Shown here piece after piece: positions 17,748 to 28,500 of a stretch of DNA of 64,000 nt (position 1 is its first letter; each line of letters begins with the position of its first letter). Source of the stretch: Vibrio hibernica (GTDB taxonomy: Bacteria; Pseudomonadota; Gammaproteobacteria; Enterobacterales; Vibrionaceae). The notes under the pieces are model-generated. The model saw only the letters and a list, made by a program, of their open reading frames with translations, had not been told where the DNA came from and ran no database searches. The stretch spans positions 79,146-143,145 of the forward strand of contig NZ_VHKO01000004.1 in assembly GCF_015223435.1 (NCBI RefSeq), written 5' to 3'. Made by a program: the position numbers and the translations under genes.

Positions 17748-18668
17748 ATGAACTTTTCAACCACCACTAAAGCCGTGCTACTTTTAGTTCTGTGTGCTTT
17801 TTTTTGGGGAAGCACCTTTCCTCTCGGTAAAAATGCTTTAAATGAAGTGCATGCTTTTACGTTGGTTTTTTGGCGCTTTACGATTGCCGCGGTCTGCCTA
17901 GCGGTATATATAAAAATGATTCGTGGTCCAAAAATTATATTAACGACTAAACAATGGGTTTGGGCTGTGGCAGTAAGCGCCGTTGGCGTTGGAGGCTTAA
18001 ATCTCGGCCTATTTACAGGGCTAACTTATACCAGCGCTGCTAATGGTTCACTCATTATGGCGCTCAGTCCATTAATGACATCACTGATCGCTTGTATTGC
18101 AAAGCGTATTCTGCCAACCGCCGCACAATGTTTTAGTTTATTGGTCAGTTTGTCGGGTGTCATGCTCGTGATCACTAATGGACACTTAGAAACATTGCTG
18201 GATATGCAGCTTAATCATGGTGATAAACTTATTTTTACCGGAATGCTCGCGTGGAGTCTATATACTTATTGCAGCCAAGGGATCAGTCGTTGGATGCCAG
18301 TGATTCCATACACCTTTGTCGGTATGGTCAGTGGCGCAGTGGTGATTGGAGTCATGTGCTTAATGACCCCTGACGTTCACCCTTTTGATGAGTTCATGAA
18401 TAGCACAACCGTAGGCATGACCGAGATAATTTACATCGGACTCTTTGGCACGGTAGCGGGTTATTTATTATGGTTAAATGGCGTACGCCAACTAGGCTCA
18501 GCCAATGCCTCATTATTCTTTAATTTTGTACCTGTATTTGCTTTGTTTACTTCATTTCTAATGGGACAAAGCGTGACGCAATTACAACTCGTCGGGGTTG
18601 CTGTTGTGATTGCAGGTTTATTATTACCACGCTTAATTACCTTTAAGCCTCGGCTAACAAAATCGTAA
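17748..18668 (+). CDS. EamA/DMT-family exporter next to a LysR regulator
   Basis: A 306-residue membrane protein with ten predicted segments in two EamA repeats. The first repeat has the CAFFWGSTFPLGKNAL motif and the second has GTVAGYLLWLNGVRQLGSANASLFFNFVPVFA, typical of YdcZ/RhaT-like exporters of metabolites. The substrate cannot be told. It is divergent from the LysR gene, which probably controls it. A GATGGAA ribosome site precedes the ATG. A strong terminator follows at 18733. Confidence 0.9.
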   Translation: MNFSTTTKAVLLLVLCAFFWGSTFPLGKNALNEVHAFTLVFWRFTIAAVCLAVYIKMIRGPKIILTTKQWVWAVAVSAVGVGGLNLGLFTGLTYTSAANGSLIMALSPLMTSLIACIAKRILPTAAQCFSLLVSLSGVMLVITNGHLETLLDMQLNHGDKLIFTGMLAWSLYTYCSQGISRWMPVIPYTFVGMVSGAVVIGVMCLMTPDVHPFDEFMNSTTVGMTEIIYIGLFGTVAGYLLWLNGVRQLGSANASLFFNFVPVFALFTSFLMGQSVTQLQLVGVAVVIAGLLLPRLITFKPRLTKS

Positions 18669-18732
18669 TCCGTTGACATTGGCTAGGTGTCAATATTTAT
18701 AACGCCTAGCTATTGAAAGCTTTTTTTAATAG

Positions 18733-18766
18733 AAAAAAACCAACCCGAAGGTTGGTTTTATTTTTT
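18733..18766 (+). terminator. Terminator shared by the EamA and BCCT genes
   Basis: AAAACCAACC (18736-18745) pairs with GGTTGGTTTT (18750-18759) around CGAA. A-rich sequence on the left and T-rich on the right let it serve both converging genes. Confidence 0.92.
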
Positions 18767-18785
18767 ATGTCATCAATATGATCGA

Positions 18786-20366
18786 TTAATCAAAGCCCTG
18801 CTCTTTTGCCATTTTCATTGCAATTTGTGGTGCATTCCACAATGACGGTAATAATATAAACGATACTGGCACCGCCGTGATCACAATAAATGATTGCAAC
18901 GCCGAAATTCCACCCTCACCAAGTGAAATCAAAATAATAGCTGTCACGCCCATCATGACTCCCCAAAAGGTTCTAATAATCGCGTTAGGCTCTGTTTCTC
19001 CGCTGATCACAACACTGATGGTGTAAGTCATTGAGTCACCTGTCGTCACAATAAATACCGTCGTCAATACAATAAATAAAATCGAAATTAGAATTGGCAT
19101 TGGAAATTGTTGAGTAATCGCAAATAATGCACCTGGAAGGTTAAAGCCTTCAAATGCCGCACTGACACTGCCCGGATTAGCGATCTCAAATGCCAACCCG
19201 CTGCCACCAATAATAGTGAACCAAAAACACGTTACTAATGGCGCCACTAAACTTATGGTACAAATTAATTGACGAATCGAACGACCGCGAGAAATACGAG
19301 CAATGAAAATGGCCATCATAGGCCCATAGCCTAAAAACCATCCCCAAAAAAAGACCGTCCAGCCGCTTAACCATCCTTCATCACCACGATAAGTCGCCAT
19401 GGGAATGAAATTATCAATCATGGTTCCAACGCCTTGAATATAACCATTGAAAATGAAGTTGGTAGGACCAAAGATTAAAATGTAGATCATTAATCCAGCC
19501 GCTAAAATAACATTATAACGGCTGATCATTTGCATTCCGCGATTTAAACCACTCAATGCAGAAAGGGTATACAAAGCTATAGCAAACAGTACGATGATCA
19601 TCTGGGTAGTGAAACCATCAGGCACGTTAAACAATTCATTTAAAGCGTAACTAATTTGCAACCCAAGGAAACCAATTGGACCAATTGTGCCTGCCGCGAC
19701 CGCAATAATGCAGCAAGCATCGATTAAGGCACCAGTATGCCCATAGAGCGCTCTTTCACCTAAGACGGGATAAAGTAAACTTCGAGGTTTTAGAGGTAAG
19801 CCTTTATCATAGTGAAGGTGCATTACCACAATTGTCGTTAAACTACCCACAATCGCCCACGCTAAAAAACCCCAATGCATAAAGGATTGCGAAAGCGCAT
19901 TAATCGCTAGTTGCTGAATATCATCGGTGGCAGCATAAACTGGAGGTGCGTTGACAAAGTGTGCGATAGGTTCAGCCGCCGCCCAAAATACACCTCCGCC
20001 AGCAAGTAGAGTACAAAAAAGAATCGACATCCAACGAAAATTAGGCAGTTCTGGTGTATCCACTCCACCAAGGATTACACGCCCAGTACGCCCAGCAGCT
20101 AAAGCCAATCCAATAAGAAAAGTAAGTAATAAAAGAACTTGCCAAAAAGGCCCAAAGACCGCTACTGACCAAGCAAAGCCAGTATTAACCAGGCTGGATA
20201 ATACTTGACCATCAAATAAGGCAAGTACGACAAAAAGGGCAATAAAACCACCGCTATACCAAAATGCAGGATTGGTGAGACCTAATTTATCGGATGTGGA
20301 TGGGGCCGCTTCTTGTAATTGAGGATTTTGTGAAGTTGTCTCTAGGGAGTTGGTTAAATCAGACAT
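18786..20366 (-). CDS. BCCT-family betaine/choline/carnitine transporter
   Basis: A 526-residue carrier with about twelve membrane segments. It has the BCCT signature FFWGWFLGYGPMMAIFIARISRGR and several conserved Trp residues, including WAAAEPIAHF. BCCT carriers take up quaternary ammonium solutes with sodium or protons and often serve osmoprotection; the exact substrate is not readable. The frame extends to 20396, but TGGAGTCAG sits at ideal distance before the ATG at 20366, so that start is chosen. It may matter here because the ProU system downstream is broken and osmolyte import would then lean on carriers like this. Confidence 0.92.
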   Translation of the reverse strand: MSDLTNSLETTSQNPQLQEAAPSTSDKLGLTNPAFWYSGGFIALFVVLALFDGQVLSSLVNTGFAWSVAVFGPFWQVLLLLTFLIGLALAAGRTGRVILGGVDTPELPNFRWMSILFCTLLAGGGVFWAAAEPIAHFVNAPPVYAATDDIQQLAINALSQSFMHWGFLAWAIVGSLTTIVVMHLHYDKGLPLKPRSLLYPVLGERALYGHTGALIDACCIIAVAAGTIGPIGFLGLQISYALNELFNVPDGFTTQMIIVLFAIALYTLSALSGLNRGMQMISRYNVILAAGLMIYILIFGPTNFIFNGYIQGVGTMIDNFIPMATYRGDEGWLSGWTVFFWGWFLGYGPMMAIFIARISRGRSIRQLICTISLVAPLVTCFWFTIIGGSGLAFEIANPGSVSAAFEGFNLPGALFAITQQFPMPILISILFIVLTTVFIVTTGDSMTYTISVVISGETEPNAIIRTFWGVMMGVTAIILISLGEGGISALQSFIVITAVPVSFILLPSLWNAPQIAMKMAKEQGFD

Positions 20367-20841
20367 TCTGACTCCATTTTTCTCTGCATGGCTCAAACCA
20401 TAACAAAGATGTATTTACACCTGCTGCTATCCCTTTCAAACAGGTCGCGATCACTTACAACTGTTTCAGTCACCCGATCATATAAATAAATAACAAAAAA
20501 ATGATCAGCCATAAGTTGAGCGGATACAGGGTAAAGGTTTATAAAGTCACGTCAATCCAATGAGCCATTATTTATTTAACGGATCAAAAAAAATACTTTA
20601 AAACTGCCTCTTATGTTATTGAAATGTCAAGATAACTAAAAAACCGATTACTTCTACAAACTGTTGTAATTTTTTGCATGTCATAAGCTAATTTTTCCGA
20701 GTCACTATTGAATTATCACAATATTTAAGTGTGAATTATATAAATTATCCTACAGTTGTTTTGCGCGAGAACTTAAGTCTATAACTTGAATAATAGCTAT
20801 CCATACAATAAGTAAAAACAATATGTTAAGGATGATTTAAT
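20367..20841. other. Non-coding region between the BCCT and chitinase genes
   Basis: About 475 AT-rich bases carrying the divergent promoters of the BCCT and chitinase genes. A TCACA-N9-TGTGA inverted repeat lies at 20716-20734, but in the wrong orientation for a CRP site. No open frame or structured RNA is apparent. The chitinase ribosome site is AAGGAT at about 20828. Confidence 0.6.
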
Positions 20842-23800
20842 ATGGAAATAACGCAAACTCAGTTTGGTAAAAATGCCTTTCGGCTAAGTACCTTAACCAT
20901 AGGCTGCATCATGGCATTCGGAAGCTATGCGGCGGCCGATTGTAGTTCGCTAGAAGAGTGGAATTCGAGCTCAATTTATAATGGCGGAGATAAAGTACAA
21001 CAAGATAGCAGTGTATACAGTGCGAAATATTGGACTCAAGGCAATAGTCCTATAGAGGCGGGTGAATGGGGAGCTTGGGCATTAGTTGACACTTGCTCTA
21101 GTGACGTTATCACTAATGAAGTACCGACATCAGATCTTACAGCGCCATTAGCAACAGCGGATATTACCGAAGGCGACATTGTAACACTAGCGGCTAACGC
21201 CAATGATACTGATGGCAGTATTGTTCGTGTTGAATTTCTAGTCGATGGTTCAATTGTGGCACAAGCGACCACCGCACCTTATAAAGCAAGTTGGACCGCT
21301 ATTTCAGGTTTACATAGCTTTAGCTCTATTGCATACGATAATGAAGGCGCACAGAGTACTCAAAGTAGTGTGACTGTCGATGTTAAAACCGCGCAAACCG
21401 ATGGCAACCAAGCGCCAACCGTTTCTGCGGCTCTTTCAGCAACAAGCGTTAATGTGGGTGAAATGGTCACATTGACCGCTAGTGCGGCAGACAGCGATGG
21501 CACGGTTGATAAAGTCGATTTCTACGTTGCAGGTTCTTTGGTGGGTACGGTTGCTTCTGCTCCTTACACTCTTGATTACACCACCACCAAAGCAGGAACT
21601 TTAGCCGTATTTGCTAAAGCTACGGACAACAAAGGAGCGACAACCGATTCCTCTGCCGTTTCTTTAAAAGTATTAAGTGATTTACCCACCACCAACTCTT
21701 GTCGTCCCGATGGTTTATATCAAACCGAAGGTGTCAACGTTCCTTATTGTGATGCTTATGATGAAGACGGTCGCGAGATCATGGGAGCCGATCACCCTCG
21801 CCGTGTTATAGGCTGCTTTACCAGTTGGCGATCGGGCGATGATCCACAAGCCGCTTACTTAGTAAAAGACATTCCATGGGATCAATTAACACATATTAAC
21901 TACGCTTTCGTCAGTATTGGTGCTGATGGCAAAGTCAACATTGGTGATGTTAATGATCCAAACAATGCCGCGGTTAATAAAACATGGCTGGGTGTGGATG
22001 TGGATCCCGAGTTAGGCTTCAAAGGCCACTTCGGAGCACTGGCTACTTACAAAAAACGTTATGGCGTAAAAACCCTGATATCGATTGGTGGTTGGGCCGA
22101 AACAGGCGGTCACTTTGCTGATGATGGCTCTCGTGTTGATGATGGTGGTTTCTATACCATGACCACCAATGCCGATGGTTCGATTAACCATACCGCGATT
22201 GAAAAATTTGCTCAGTCGGCAGTTGAGTTAATCAGAAAGTATAAGTTTGATGGTATTGACATCGATTACGAATACCCAACCTCAATGGCTGGCGCTGGCA
22301 ATCCACTTGATAAAGACATTATGGAGCCGCGTCGTGCGCATTTATGGGCTTCTTATCAAGAACTAATGAAAGTGCTACGAGAAAAAGTAGATGAAGCATC
22401 GGCGGCTGACGATCAATACTATATGTTAACCATCGCCGCACCATCTTCAGGCTATTTATTACGTGGCATGGAAACCTTTAACGTCACCAAGTATCTCGAT
22501 TATGTCAATATTATGTCTTACGACTTGCATGGTGCTTGGAATGATCACGTTGGTCACAATGCGGCTTTATACGATACTGGTAAAGACTCAGAGCTTGCAC
22601 AGTGGAACGTTTATGGTACGGCTGCCTATGGCGGCATTGGTTATCTAAACACCGATTGGGCATATCACTTCTTCCGCGGCTCTATGTCGGCGGGACGAAT
22701 CAATATTGGCGTGCCTTATTATACTCGCGGCTGGCAAGGCGTGACTGGCGGCGATCATGGTTTATGGGGTCGTGCAGCATTACCCGATCAAACTCAATGT
22801 GATGCTGGCACAGGTGAAGGAGAGAAAAACAACTGTGGTCATGGCGCGGTAGGTATCGACAACATGTGGCACGACACCGATCCAAAAGGCAATGAAATGG
22901 GTGCAGGTTCGAACCCAATGTGGCATGCCAAAAATCTCGAAAAAGGCATTTGGGGATCGTATGCCGATGCTTATGCTTTACACCCAGACACCAATCCAGA
23001 AGATGCTTTAACCGGTTCTTACACTCGTTATTACGACAGTGTTGCGGTCGCACCTTGGTTATGGAATGAAGATAAAAAAGTCTTCTTATCAACCGAAGAT
23101 AAAGAATCGATCATCACCAAAGCTGATTACGTTATCGACCAAGGGATTGGTGGTATAATGTTCTGGGAACTGGCGGGCGATTATAGCTGTTATGTGTTAA
23201 ATGCAAACGGCAAGCGAACCACCGTTGATTCAACTGAACAAGCCTGTGCTTCTGGTAATGGCGAATATCACATGGGTAACACCATGACCAAAGCCATTTA
23301 TGATGAGTTCAAATCCGCAGCGCCTTACGGTAATAAAGTCGCCACCAGCGCAATGCCAGAACAAGTGGTGGATATTAGTGTGAGTATTGGCGGATTTAAA
23401 GTGGGCGATCAAAACTACCCAATTAATCCAAAAATCACCTTTACCAACAACACAGGCCAAGATATTCCAGGTGGAACCGAATTCCAGTTCGATATTCCAA
23501 CTTCTGCGCCAGATAACGCTAAAGATCAATCCGGTGGCGGTTTAGCTGTCATTAGCTCTGGTCATACTCGCGCCGATAACATTGGTGGTTTAGATGGCGT
23601 GATGCATCGTGTTGCCTTTACTTTACCTGCATGGAAAAGCTTGCCGGCTGGTGAAGCCTACGAGTTGGATATGGTGTATTACCTACCAATTTCAGGCCCT
23701 GCCAATTATACCGTCAATATCAATGGTATCGACTACAGCTTTAAGTTTGAGCACCCTGACTTTCCAGTCGCCGATTTATCCGTGAATAATGGTGGTGGCG

Positions 23801-23985
23801 ATAATGGTGGCGGCAGTGCAAGTTGCGATGGTACTGGCTTGGTAACGTATCCAACTCTCCCACAAAACGATCATGCTAATCAGGGTGATAAGGTCATTAA
23901 TAATGGTGTCATCTATCAAGCAAATTGGTGGACAGCTTCGACTCCGGGTAGTGACAGTAGCTGGGAAAAAGTGTGTAACCTTTAG
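20842..23985 (+). CDS. Secreted multidomain GH18 chitinase
   Basis: A 1047-residue exported enzyme. Domains in order: signal peptide (to about residue 32, ending SYAAAD), a CBM5/12 chitin-binding domain (34-85), two Ig-like repeats (about 99-181 and 191-278, each with xDGSIVxVEFxVxGS-like sequence), a GH18 barrel (about 317-815), a ChiC-type beta domain (about 838-975), a Gly/Asn linker and a second CBM5/12 (994-1047). The catalytic DGIDIDYE motif is at 470-477, with Glu477 as acid. It hydrolyses chitin outside the cell. It forms a single transcription unit with its own long upstream region and terminator, so it is probably induced by chitin breakdown products. Confidence 0.95.
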   Translation: MEITQTQFGKNAFRLSTLTIGCIMAFGSYAAADCSSLEEWNSSSIYNGGDKVQQDSSVYSAKYWTQGNSPIEAGEWGAWALVDTCSSDVITNEVPTSDLTAPLATADITEGDIVTLAANANDTDGSIVRVEFLVDGSIVAQATTAPYKASWTAISGLHSFSSIAYDNEGAQSTQSSVTVDVKTAQTDGNQAPTVSAALSATSVNVGEMVTLTASAADSDGTVDKVDFYVAGSLVGTVASAPYTLDYTTTKAGTLAVFAKATDNKGATTDSSAVSLKVLSDLPTTNSCRPDGLYQTEGVNVPYCDAYDEDGREIMGADHPRRVIGCFTSWRSGDDPQAAYLVKDIPWDQLTHINYAFVSIGADGKVNIGDVNDPNNAAVNKTWLGVDVDPELGFKGHFGALATYKKRYGVKTLISIGGWAETGGHFADDGSRVDDGGFYTMTTNADGSINHTAIEKFAQSAVELIRKYKFDGIDIDYEYPTSMAGAGNPLDKDIMEPRRAHLWASYQELMKVLREKVDEASAADDQYYMLTIAAPSSGYLLRGMETFNVTKYLDYVNIMSYDLHGAWNDHVGHNAALYDTGKDSELAQWNVYGTAAYGGIGYLNTDWAYHFFRGSMSAGRINIGVPYYTRGWQGVTGGDHGLWGRAALPDQTQCDAGTGEGEKNNCGHGAVGIDNMWHDTDPKGNEMGAGSNPMWHAKNLEKGIWGSYADAYALHPDTNPEDALTGSYTRYYDSVAVAPWLWNEDKKVFLSTEDKESIITKADYVIDQGIGGIMFWELAGDYSCYVLNANGKRTTVDSTEQACASGNGEYHMGNTMTKAIYDEFKSAAPYGNKVATSAMPEQVVDISVSIGGFKVGDQNYPINPKITFTNNTGQDIPGGTEFQFDIPTSAPDNAKDQSGGGLAVISSGHTRADNIGGLDGVMHRVAFTLPAWKSLPAGEAYELDMVYYLPISGPANYTVNINGIDYSFKFEHPDFPVADLSVNNGGGDNGGGSASCDGTGLVTYPTLPQNDHANQGDKVINNGVIYQANWWTASTPGSDSSWEKVCNL

Positions 23986-24009
23986 TCGTTAGCAAAAATA
24001 TCGACAATC

Positions 24010-24049
24010 AAATGCACGTCATTTTTGTATGACGTGCATTTTTATTTTT
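24010..24049 (+). terminator. Terminator of the chitinase gene
   Basis: AAATGCACGTCAT (24010-24022) pairs perfectly with ATGACGTGCATTT (24029-24041), then TTATTTTTG. Confidence 0.93.
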
Positions 24050-24111
24050 GCTGCGCGGCGGACAATGATACAGTTTAGATTATTCAATTAAGGATAGGCA
24101 GCTGGAATAAA

Positions 24112-24534
24112 ATGAATTCAAAAGAACGTCAATATGGTATCGGAGATTGTTCGTATAAAGCGGCAGGAGAGATTTCAGGGTTAATTAAGCTCGTTGAGGC
24201 GTTTTACGGCTTTATGGATACACTGCCAGAAGCAAAGGTTATACGCGATATGCACAGTGATGATTTAACCTCATCGCAAACAAAGCTGGCTTATTTTTTA
24301 TCGGGTTGGTTAGGCGGCCCTAGATTGTACACTGAGACTTATGGGTCCATAAATATACCGTCGGCGCATAGACATTTACCCATTGGTGATGAAGAGAGTG
24401 AAGCCTGGATACTATGTATGCAAAAGGCTATATCTGAACAACCTTATGAAGAGGTGTTCAAACAGTATCTAATCACGCAATTAAGAGCACCGGCCGAAAG
24501 AATTAGAATGGCATGTGCACAACAACCTAAGTAA
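24112..24534 (+). CDS. Group II truncated haemoglobin
   Basis: A 140-residue TrHbO-type globin. By alignment of the SAHRHLPIG segment with known group II proteins, the proximal haem ligand is His86. Trp99 is at the family-typical G8 position in the ESEAW motif. The early FYGFMDTLPEA and LSGWLGGPRLYTE segments are also characteristic. Group II truncated globins bind oxygen or nitric oxide and are linked to oxidative and nitrosative stress. The ribosome site before ATG is GGAAT. It is flanked by the chitinase terminator and a long gap, so it is a single unit. A weak hairpin without T tract (24542-24569) follows. Confidence 0.92.
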   Translation: MNSKERQYGIGDCSYKAAGEISGLIKLVEAFYGFMDTLPEAKVIRDMHSDDLTSSQTKLAYFLSGWLGGPRLYTETYGSINIPSAHRHLPIGDEESEAWILCMQKAISEQPYEEVFKQYLITQLRAPAERIRMACAQQPK

Positions 24535-24917
24535 TAATATCCACCTTCATTATTTAAAAAGTGAAGGTGAATAATTCAACATGATTCGCCATTCATTTAG
24601 GCTATAACGCAATTCAAATCAAAACAGAAATAACACGCGAGAATAACTTAAAGGTAAAACCATTAACAGCTTACCTCGGCACAAACCAACCAGTATTAAA
24701 TATTTTGTTGATCCCATCATATCTCCCGCTCATAGCCCGAAACAACTTATGAATATAGTTCAATTTAAGGCTGAGATTACAAACAAATAATAACTAAGTT
24801 TCAATGTATTAGGGAATATATAAACACTTTCATAGAAGTCTAATGCAGGATGTTCATTACCTGTGAAATCGTCATATTTTTGCAATTCTTACCAAAATTC
24901 GTTAGAGTACTAAACAA

Positions 24918-24949
24918 TTTACAAAATCATGACGTTCAGATTTTGTAAA
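24918..24949 (+). promoter_or_regulatory. Inverted repeat upstream of proV
   Basis: TTTACAAAATC (24918-24928) and GATTTTGTAAA (24939-24949) are perfect 11-bp inverted arms ten bases apart, ending 24 bases before the proV ATG. This could be an operator for an osmolarity regulator or an RNA hairpin near the ribosome site. The rest of 24535-24917 is AT-rich with no gene recognised. Confidence 0.5.
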
Positions 24950-24973
24950 ATTTAGTCAAGGATGCAATAAAAC

Positions 24974-26100
24974 ATGACAACTAAATTAGAAGTAAAAAAT
25001 CTCTACAAGGTATTCGGAGAATCCCCTGATGAGGCATTTAAATTATTAGAACAAGGTTTCGATAAAGACCAAATTTTTGACAAAACGGGCTTAACCGTTG
25101 GTGTTAAAGATGTTTCCCTTTCCATTAATGAAGGTGAGATTTTTGTTATTATGGGTCTATCTGGCTCAGGAAAATCAACCTTAGTTCGCTTGTTAAATCG
25201 CTTAATTGAACCAACCAAAGGCCATGTTTATTTAAATGGTAAAGATATTGCCGTTATTTCCGATAAAGAACTGCGCACCGTTCGTCGTAACAACATCAGT
25301 ATGGTTTTCCAAAACTTCGCCTTAATGCCACATATGAGCGTCATCCAAAACGCCGCGTTTGGTCTTGAATTATCGGGCGTTGAGTTGGATAAACGTAATG
25401 ATGCTGCTCGAAAAGCATTAGCTCGAGTAGGACTTGAAAATCAATGCGAATCTTATCCAGATGAATTATCCGGCGGGATGAAGCATTCTCAGCTCTCGAC
25501 CCATTAATTCGAACCGAAATGCAAGATGAACTCATTCGCCTGCAAAGTGATGATCGACGCACAATTGTTTTCATCTCTCATGATTTAGATGAAGCAATGC
25601 GAATTGGTGACCGAATCGCCATTATGCAAGATGGCGTGGTGGTTCAAGTCGGTACACCAGATGAAATATTACAAAATCCAGCCAATGATTATGTTGAATC
25701 ATTCTTTAGTGGTGTAAACGTAGCATCGGTTTACTCAGCCAAAGATATTGCACGTAAAAAACCTGCGGCAGTCTTCAAGAAAGGTGAAACCGACGGCCCA
25801 GCAGCTGCACTACAAATTTTATCGGATCACGATCGTGACTACGGTATCGTCACCGACAAAGCCAATATCTATGCAGGCATTGTCTCCATAGACTCTCTAA
25901 CTCTCGCCAAAAAAGAAGGAAGGACTTTAAGCTCAGCATTGCTCAAAGATACCCTGTCTTTGGATATAGACACTCCCGTCAGCGAGCTAATCAGCAAAGT
26001 AGCAGATGTCCCTTATGCCGTCCCTGTTGTGGATGAAAAAGGTCAATATTATGGCGTAATAACCAAAACGCGCCTACTGCAAACATTAGATAGAGAGTAA
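24974..26100 (+). pseudogene. proV: ProV, glycine betaine ABC ATPase, broken by an internal deletion
   Basis: The first 172 codons read as a normal ProV, with Walker [10 protein letters not shown] at 61-69 and the start of the signature LSGGM at 168-172. The frame is then lost. The rest of ProV resumes in another frame from [15 protein letters not shown] and runs through the D-loop, H-loop HDLDEA and the CBS pair to 26100. Compared with ProV as remembered, about 20 codons plus one base (61 bp) are missing, including the end of the signature helix and the Walker B aspartate. The junction lies in a single GGATG (25476-25480) that would have been present at both ends, which suggests deletion between short direct repeats. 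The product cannot hydrolyse ATP. proW and proX downstream are intact. Confidence 0.9.
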
Positions 26101-26105
26101 TCATT

Positions 26106-27212
26106 ATGACAACCGAAACTACTATTACAGAAACGGTTAGCCAAGCAGCGGCAGCCGATCCTTGGGCTAGCACAACCGTTGATGCCACAGCCAACTCAGA
26201 TCCTTGGTCTACTGCAAGCTCTGCCGAAAGCACAACATCCTGGTTAAGCAATGCGCCAACAGAACATGTTCAGCAAAGTATTGATTGGTCTCATCCATTT
26301 AAAGATGCCGTGATCCCATTTGATAACTGGGTTGAAACTTCATTAAATTGGCTTGTTATGCATGGACGCCCGATATTCCAAGCAATACGTGTACCGATTG
26401 ACTTTATTTTAACCTCTTTTCAAACCGCTTTAGTATCAACACCTTCGATAGTCATGATTGCCATTTTAACCTTGATTGCATGGCAATTAGCTGGAAGAAA
26501 AATGGGGATCTCAACGCTGATTTCTTTAACCATAATTGGCTTAATTGGTGCATGGTCAGAAGCAATGGTGACATTGGCCCTAGTACTTACCTCGGTCTTT
26601 TTCTGTCTGCTTATTGGTTTACCTATGGGGATTTGGCTCGCCAGAAGTGAAACCGCAGGCAAAATTATTCGCCCAATACTCGATGCGATGCAAACCACAC
26701 CGGCTTTTGTGTACTTAGTGCCAATCGTCATGCTGTTTGGTATCGGTAATGTACCTGGTGTTGTGGTGACGATTATTTTCGCCCTACCGCCTATTGTCCG
26801 TTTAACTATTTTAGGTATTCAACAAGTACCAGAAGAGCTTATCGAGGCAGGTCATTCATTTGGTGCGAGTCCGAAACAAATGCTGTACCGAGTTCAATTA
26901 CCACTTGCAACGCCAACAATAATGGCAGGTGTTAACCAAACCTTAATGTTGTCACTCTCAATGGTGGTTATCGCGTCAATGATTGCCGTTGGTGGTTTAG
27001 GTCAAATGGTATTGCGTGGTATTGGTCGATTAGATATGGGCCTTGCAGCGGTTGGTGGTTTAGGCATCGTTATCTTAGCTATTTTACTTGATCGCCTAAC
27101 TCAAACCATAGGTGTTGCAGCCCGAGATAAGAAAACTCGCTGGTATGAAACTGGCCCAGCATCTTTGATATACAAGCTAACAAGTAAAAACACTTCGACA
27201 TCTTCATCATAA
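26106..27212 (+). CDS. proW: Glycine betaine/proline ABC transporter permease
   Basis: A 368-residue inner-membrane permease of the ProU system. A long hydrophilic N-terminal stretch (about 95 residues, Thr/Ser/Ala-rich) precedes the membrane segments. The coupling-loop motif [29 protein letters not shown], positioned between the later helices, contacts the ATPase. The gene starts five bases after proV ends. Without a working ProV the permease has no motor unless another ATPase substitutes, so it may be a stranded but intact gene. Length and motifs agree with E. coli ProW. Confidence 0.93.
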   Translation: MTTETTITETVSQAAAADPWASTTVDATANSDPWSTASSAESTTSWLSNAPTEHVQQSIDWSHPFKDAVIPFDNWVETSLNWLVMHGRPIFQAIRVPIDFILTSFQTALVSTPSIVMIAILTLIAWQLAGRKMGISTLISLTIIGLIGAWSEAMVTLALVLTSVFFCLLIGLPMGIWLARSETAGKIIRPILDAMQTTPAFVYLVPIVMLFGIGNVPGVVVTIIFALPPIVRLTILGIQQVPEELIEAGHSFGASPKQMLYRVQLPLATPTIMAGVNQTLMLSLSMVVIASMIAVGGLGQMVLRGIGRLDMGLAAVGGLGIVILAILLDRLTQTIGVAARDKKTRWYETGPASLIYKLTSKNTSTSSS

Positions 27213-27258
27213 AAATGAATCTACATACTAAGTGTAAACAAGTTAACTAGGAGAAAGT

Positions 27259-28287
27259 ATGAAAACGACATGGATGACAAAAACACGAACGACAAAAGCG
27301 ATTACCGGTGCATTATTTGCCAGTGCGCTTACCTTTACTGCCGCGACTTACGCAGAAAATTTGCCGGGTAAAGGCATTACCGTTCAACCAATTCAATCAA
27401 CCGTTGCCGAAGAAACATTCCAAACGCTTATCGTAAATAAAGCAATGGAATCTCTTGGTTACACAGTAGAGCCAACCAAAGAAGTCGATTACAACGTTGG
27501 TTACACATCGATTGCCAATGGCGATGCTACTTACCTAGCCGTTAACTGGGCTCCCCTTCATAAAGACAAATATGAGCAAGCTGGCGGCGATGACAAATAC
27601 TATCGTAAAGGCCAATACATCACAGGCGCTGCACAAGGTTATTTGATTGATAAGAAAACTGCCGATAAATATCACATCACCAACATTGAGCAACTAAAAG
27701 ACCCTAAAATTGCCAAACTGTTTGATACTAACGATAACGGTAAAGCAGACTTAACCGGTTGTAATCCAGGTTGGGGTTGTGAACCCGTCGTTAATCATCA
27801 AATGAAAGATTTTGGATTAGAAGCCACTGTTGATAATAACCAAGGTAGTTATTCTGCGATCATTGCCGATACTATTGCTCGTTATAAAAATGGTGAATCC
27901 ATCCTGTATTACACATGGACGCCATATTGGGTGAGTGGTGTATTAGTCCCAGGAAAAGATGTAGTTTGGTTAGAAGTGCCACACTCTTCATTACCAGGCG
28001 ATCGTAGTGATATCGATACCACGCTTCCAAATGGTAAGAACTATGGCTTCCAAATGAACAGCATGCGTATTGTTGCCAATAAAAAGTTTGCTGAAGAAAA
28101 CCCAGCTGCTGCAAAACTATTTGCCATCATGAAACTGGACATTAACGATGTCAGTGCGGAAAACTTGATGATGCAAAAAGGTCAAAACAAACCTGCTGAT
28201 ATCGAAGCCCACGCTAACGGTTGGATCAAGGCGCACCAAAAACAATTTGATGCTTGGATAAAACAAGCTAAAGCCGCTGCTAAATAA
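27259..28287 (+). CDS. proX: Glycine betaine-binding periplasmic protein ProX, copy 1
   Basis: A 342-residue secreted binding protein. The signal peptide ends near TYAEN (about residue 33). Trp residues of the aromatic betaine cage are present in VNWAPLH, in CNPGWGCE and in YTWTPYW. The two Cys flanking PGWG correspond to the disulfide of E. coli ProX as I remember it. It presents betaine or proline betaine to ProW. AGGAG is the ribosome site and the gene follows proW by 46 bases. A terminator follows at 28325. Its natural partner ATPase is broken. Confidence 0.94.
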   Translation: MKTTWMTKTRTTKAITGALFASALTFTAATYAENLPGKGITVQPIQSTVAEETFQTLIVNKAMESLGYTVEPTKEVDYNVGYTSIANGDATYLAVNWAPLHKDKYEQAGGDDKYYRKGQYITGAAQGYLIDKKTADKYHITNIEQLKDPKIAKLFDTNDNGKADLTGCNPGWGCEPVVNHQMKDFGLEATVDNNQGSYSAIIADTIARYKNGESILYYTWTPYWVSGVLVPGKDVVWLEVPHSSLPGDRSDIDTTLPNGKNYGFQMNSMRIVANKKFAEENPAAAKLFAIMKLDINDVSAENLMMQKGQNKPADIEAHANGWIKAHQKQFDAWIKQAKAAAK

Positions 28288-28324
28288 CAAACATAGATTT
28301 ATATTAAGCGGTCAATTCTACATT

Positions 28325-28358
28325 AAGCTGCCAGAGGCCTTTGGCAGCTTTCCTTTCA
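28325..28358 (+). terminator. Terminator after proX copy 1
   Basis: AAGCTGCCA (28325-28333) pairs with TGGCAGCTT (28342-28350), followed by TCCTTTC, a modest T tract. It would lower or block read-through to the second proX. Confidence 0.75.
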
Positions 28359-28500
28359 ATGTATCTAGGGTGAGGAGTGATACAAATTACGGTCAAGTTC
28401 AACCAAGATTTAACTAACCGACTTTGACCCACCAATTATTGCACTCAAACCACTCACAATTCCTTTCAATACATTATTTATTACAAGAGAAAAATAAACT

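Noticed and set aside
20711..20739. CRP site upstream of the chitinase gene
   Set aside because: The order is TCACA...TGTGA with nine bases between, the reverse of the CRP consensus TGTGA-N6-TCACA.
22700..23092. 130-codon minus-strand frame in the chitinase gene
   Set aside because: It is antisense to the conserved GH18 domain, Cys/His-rich without a pattern, and has no initiation signals.
24542..24569. Terminator after the globin gene
   Set aside because: The 8-bp stem has a 12-base loop and no following T tract, so I list it only as a weak hairpin.
25470..25520. Programmed frameshift in proV
   Set aside because: There is no slippery heptamer. A simple shift would also not restore the 20 missing residues of the signature and Walker B regions.
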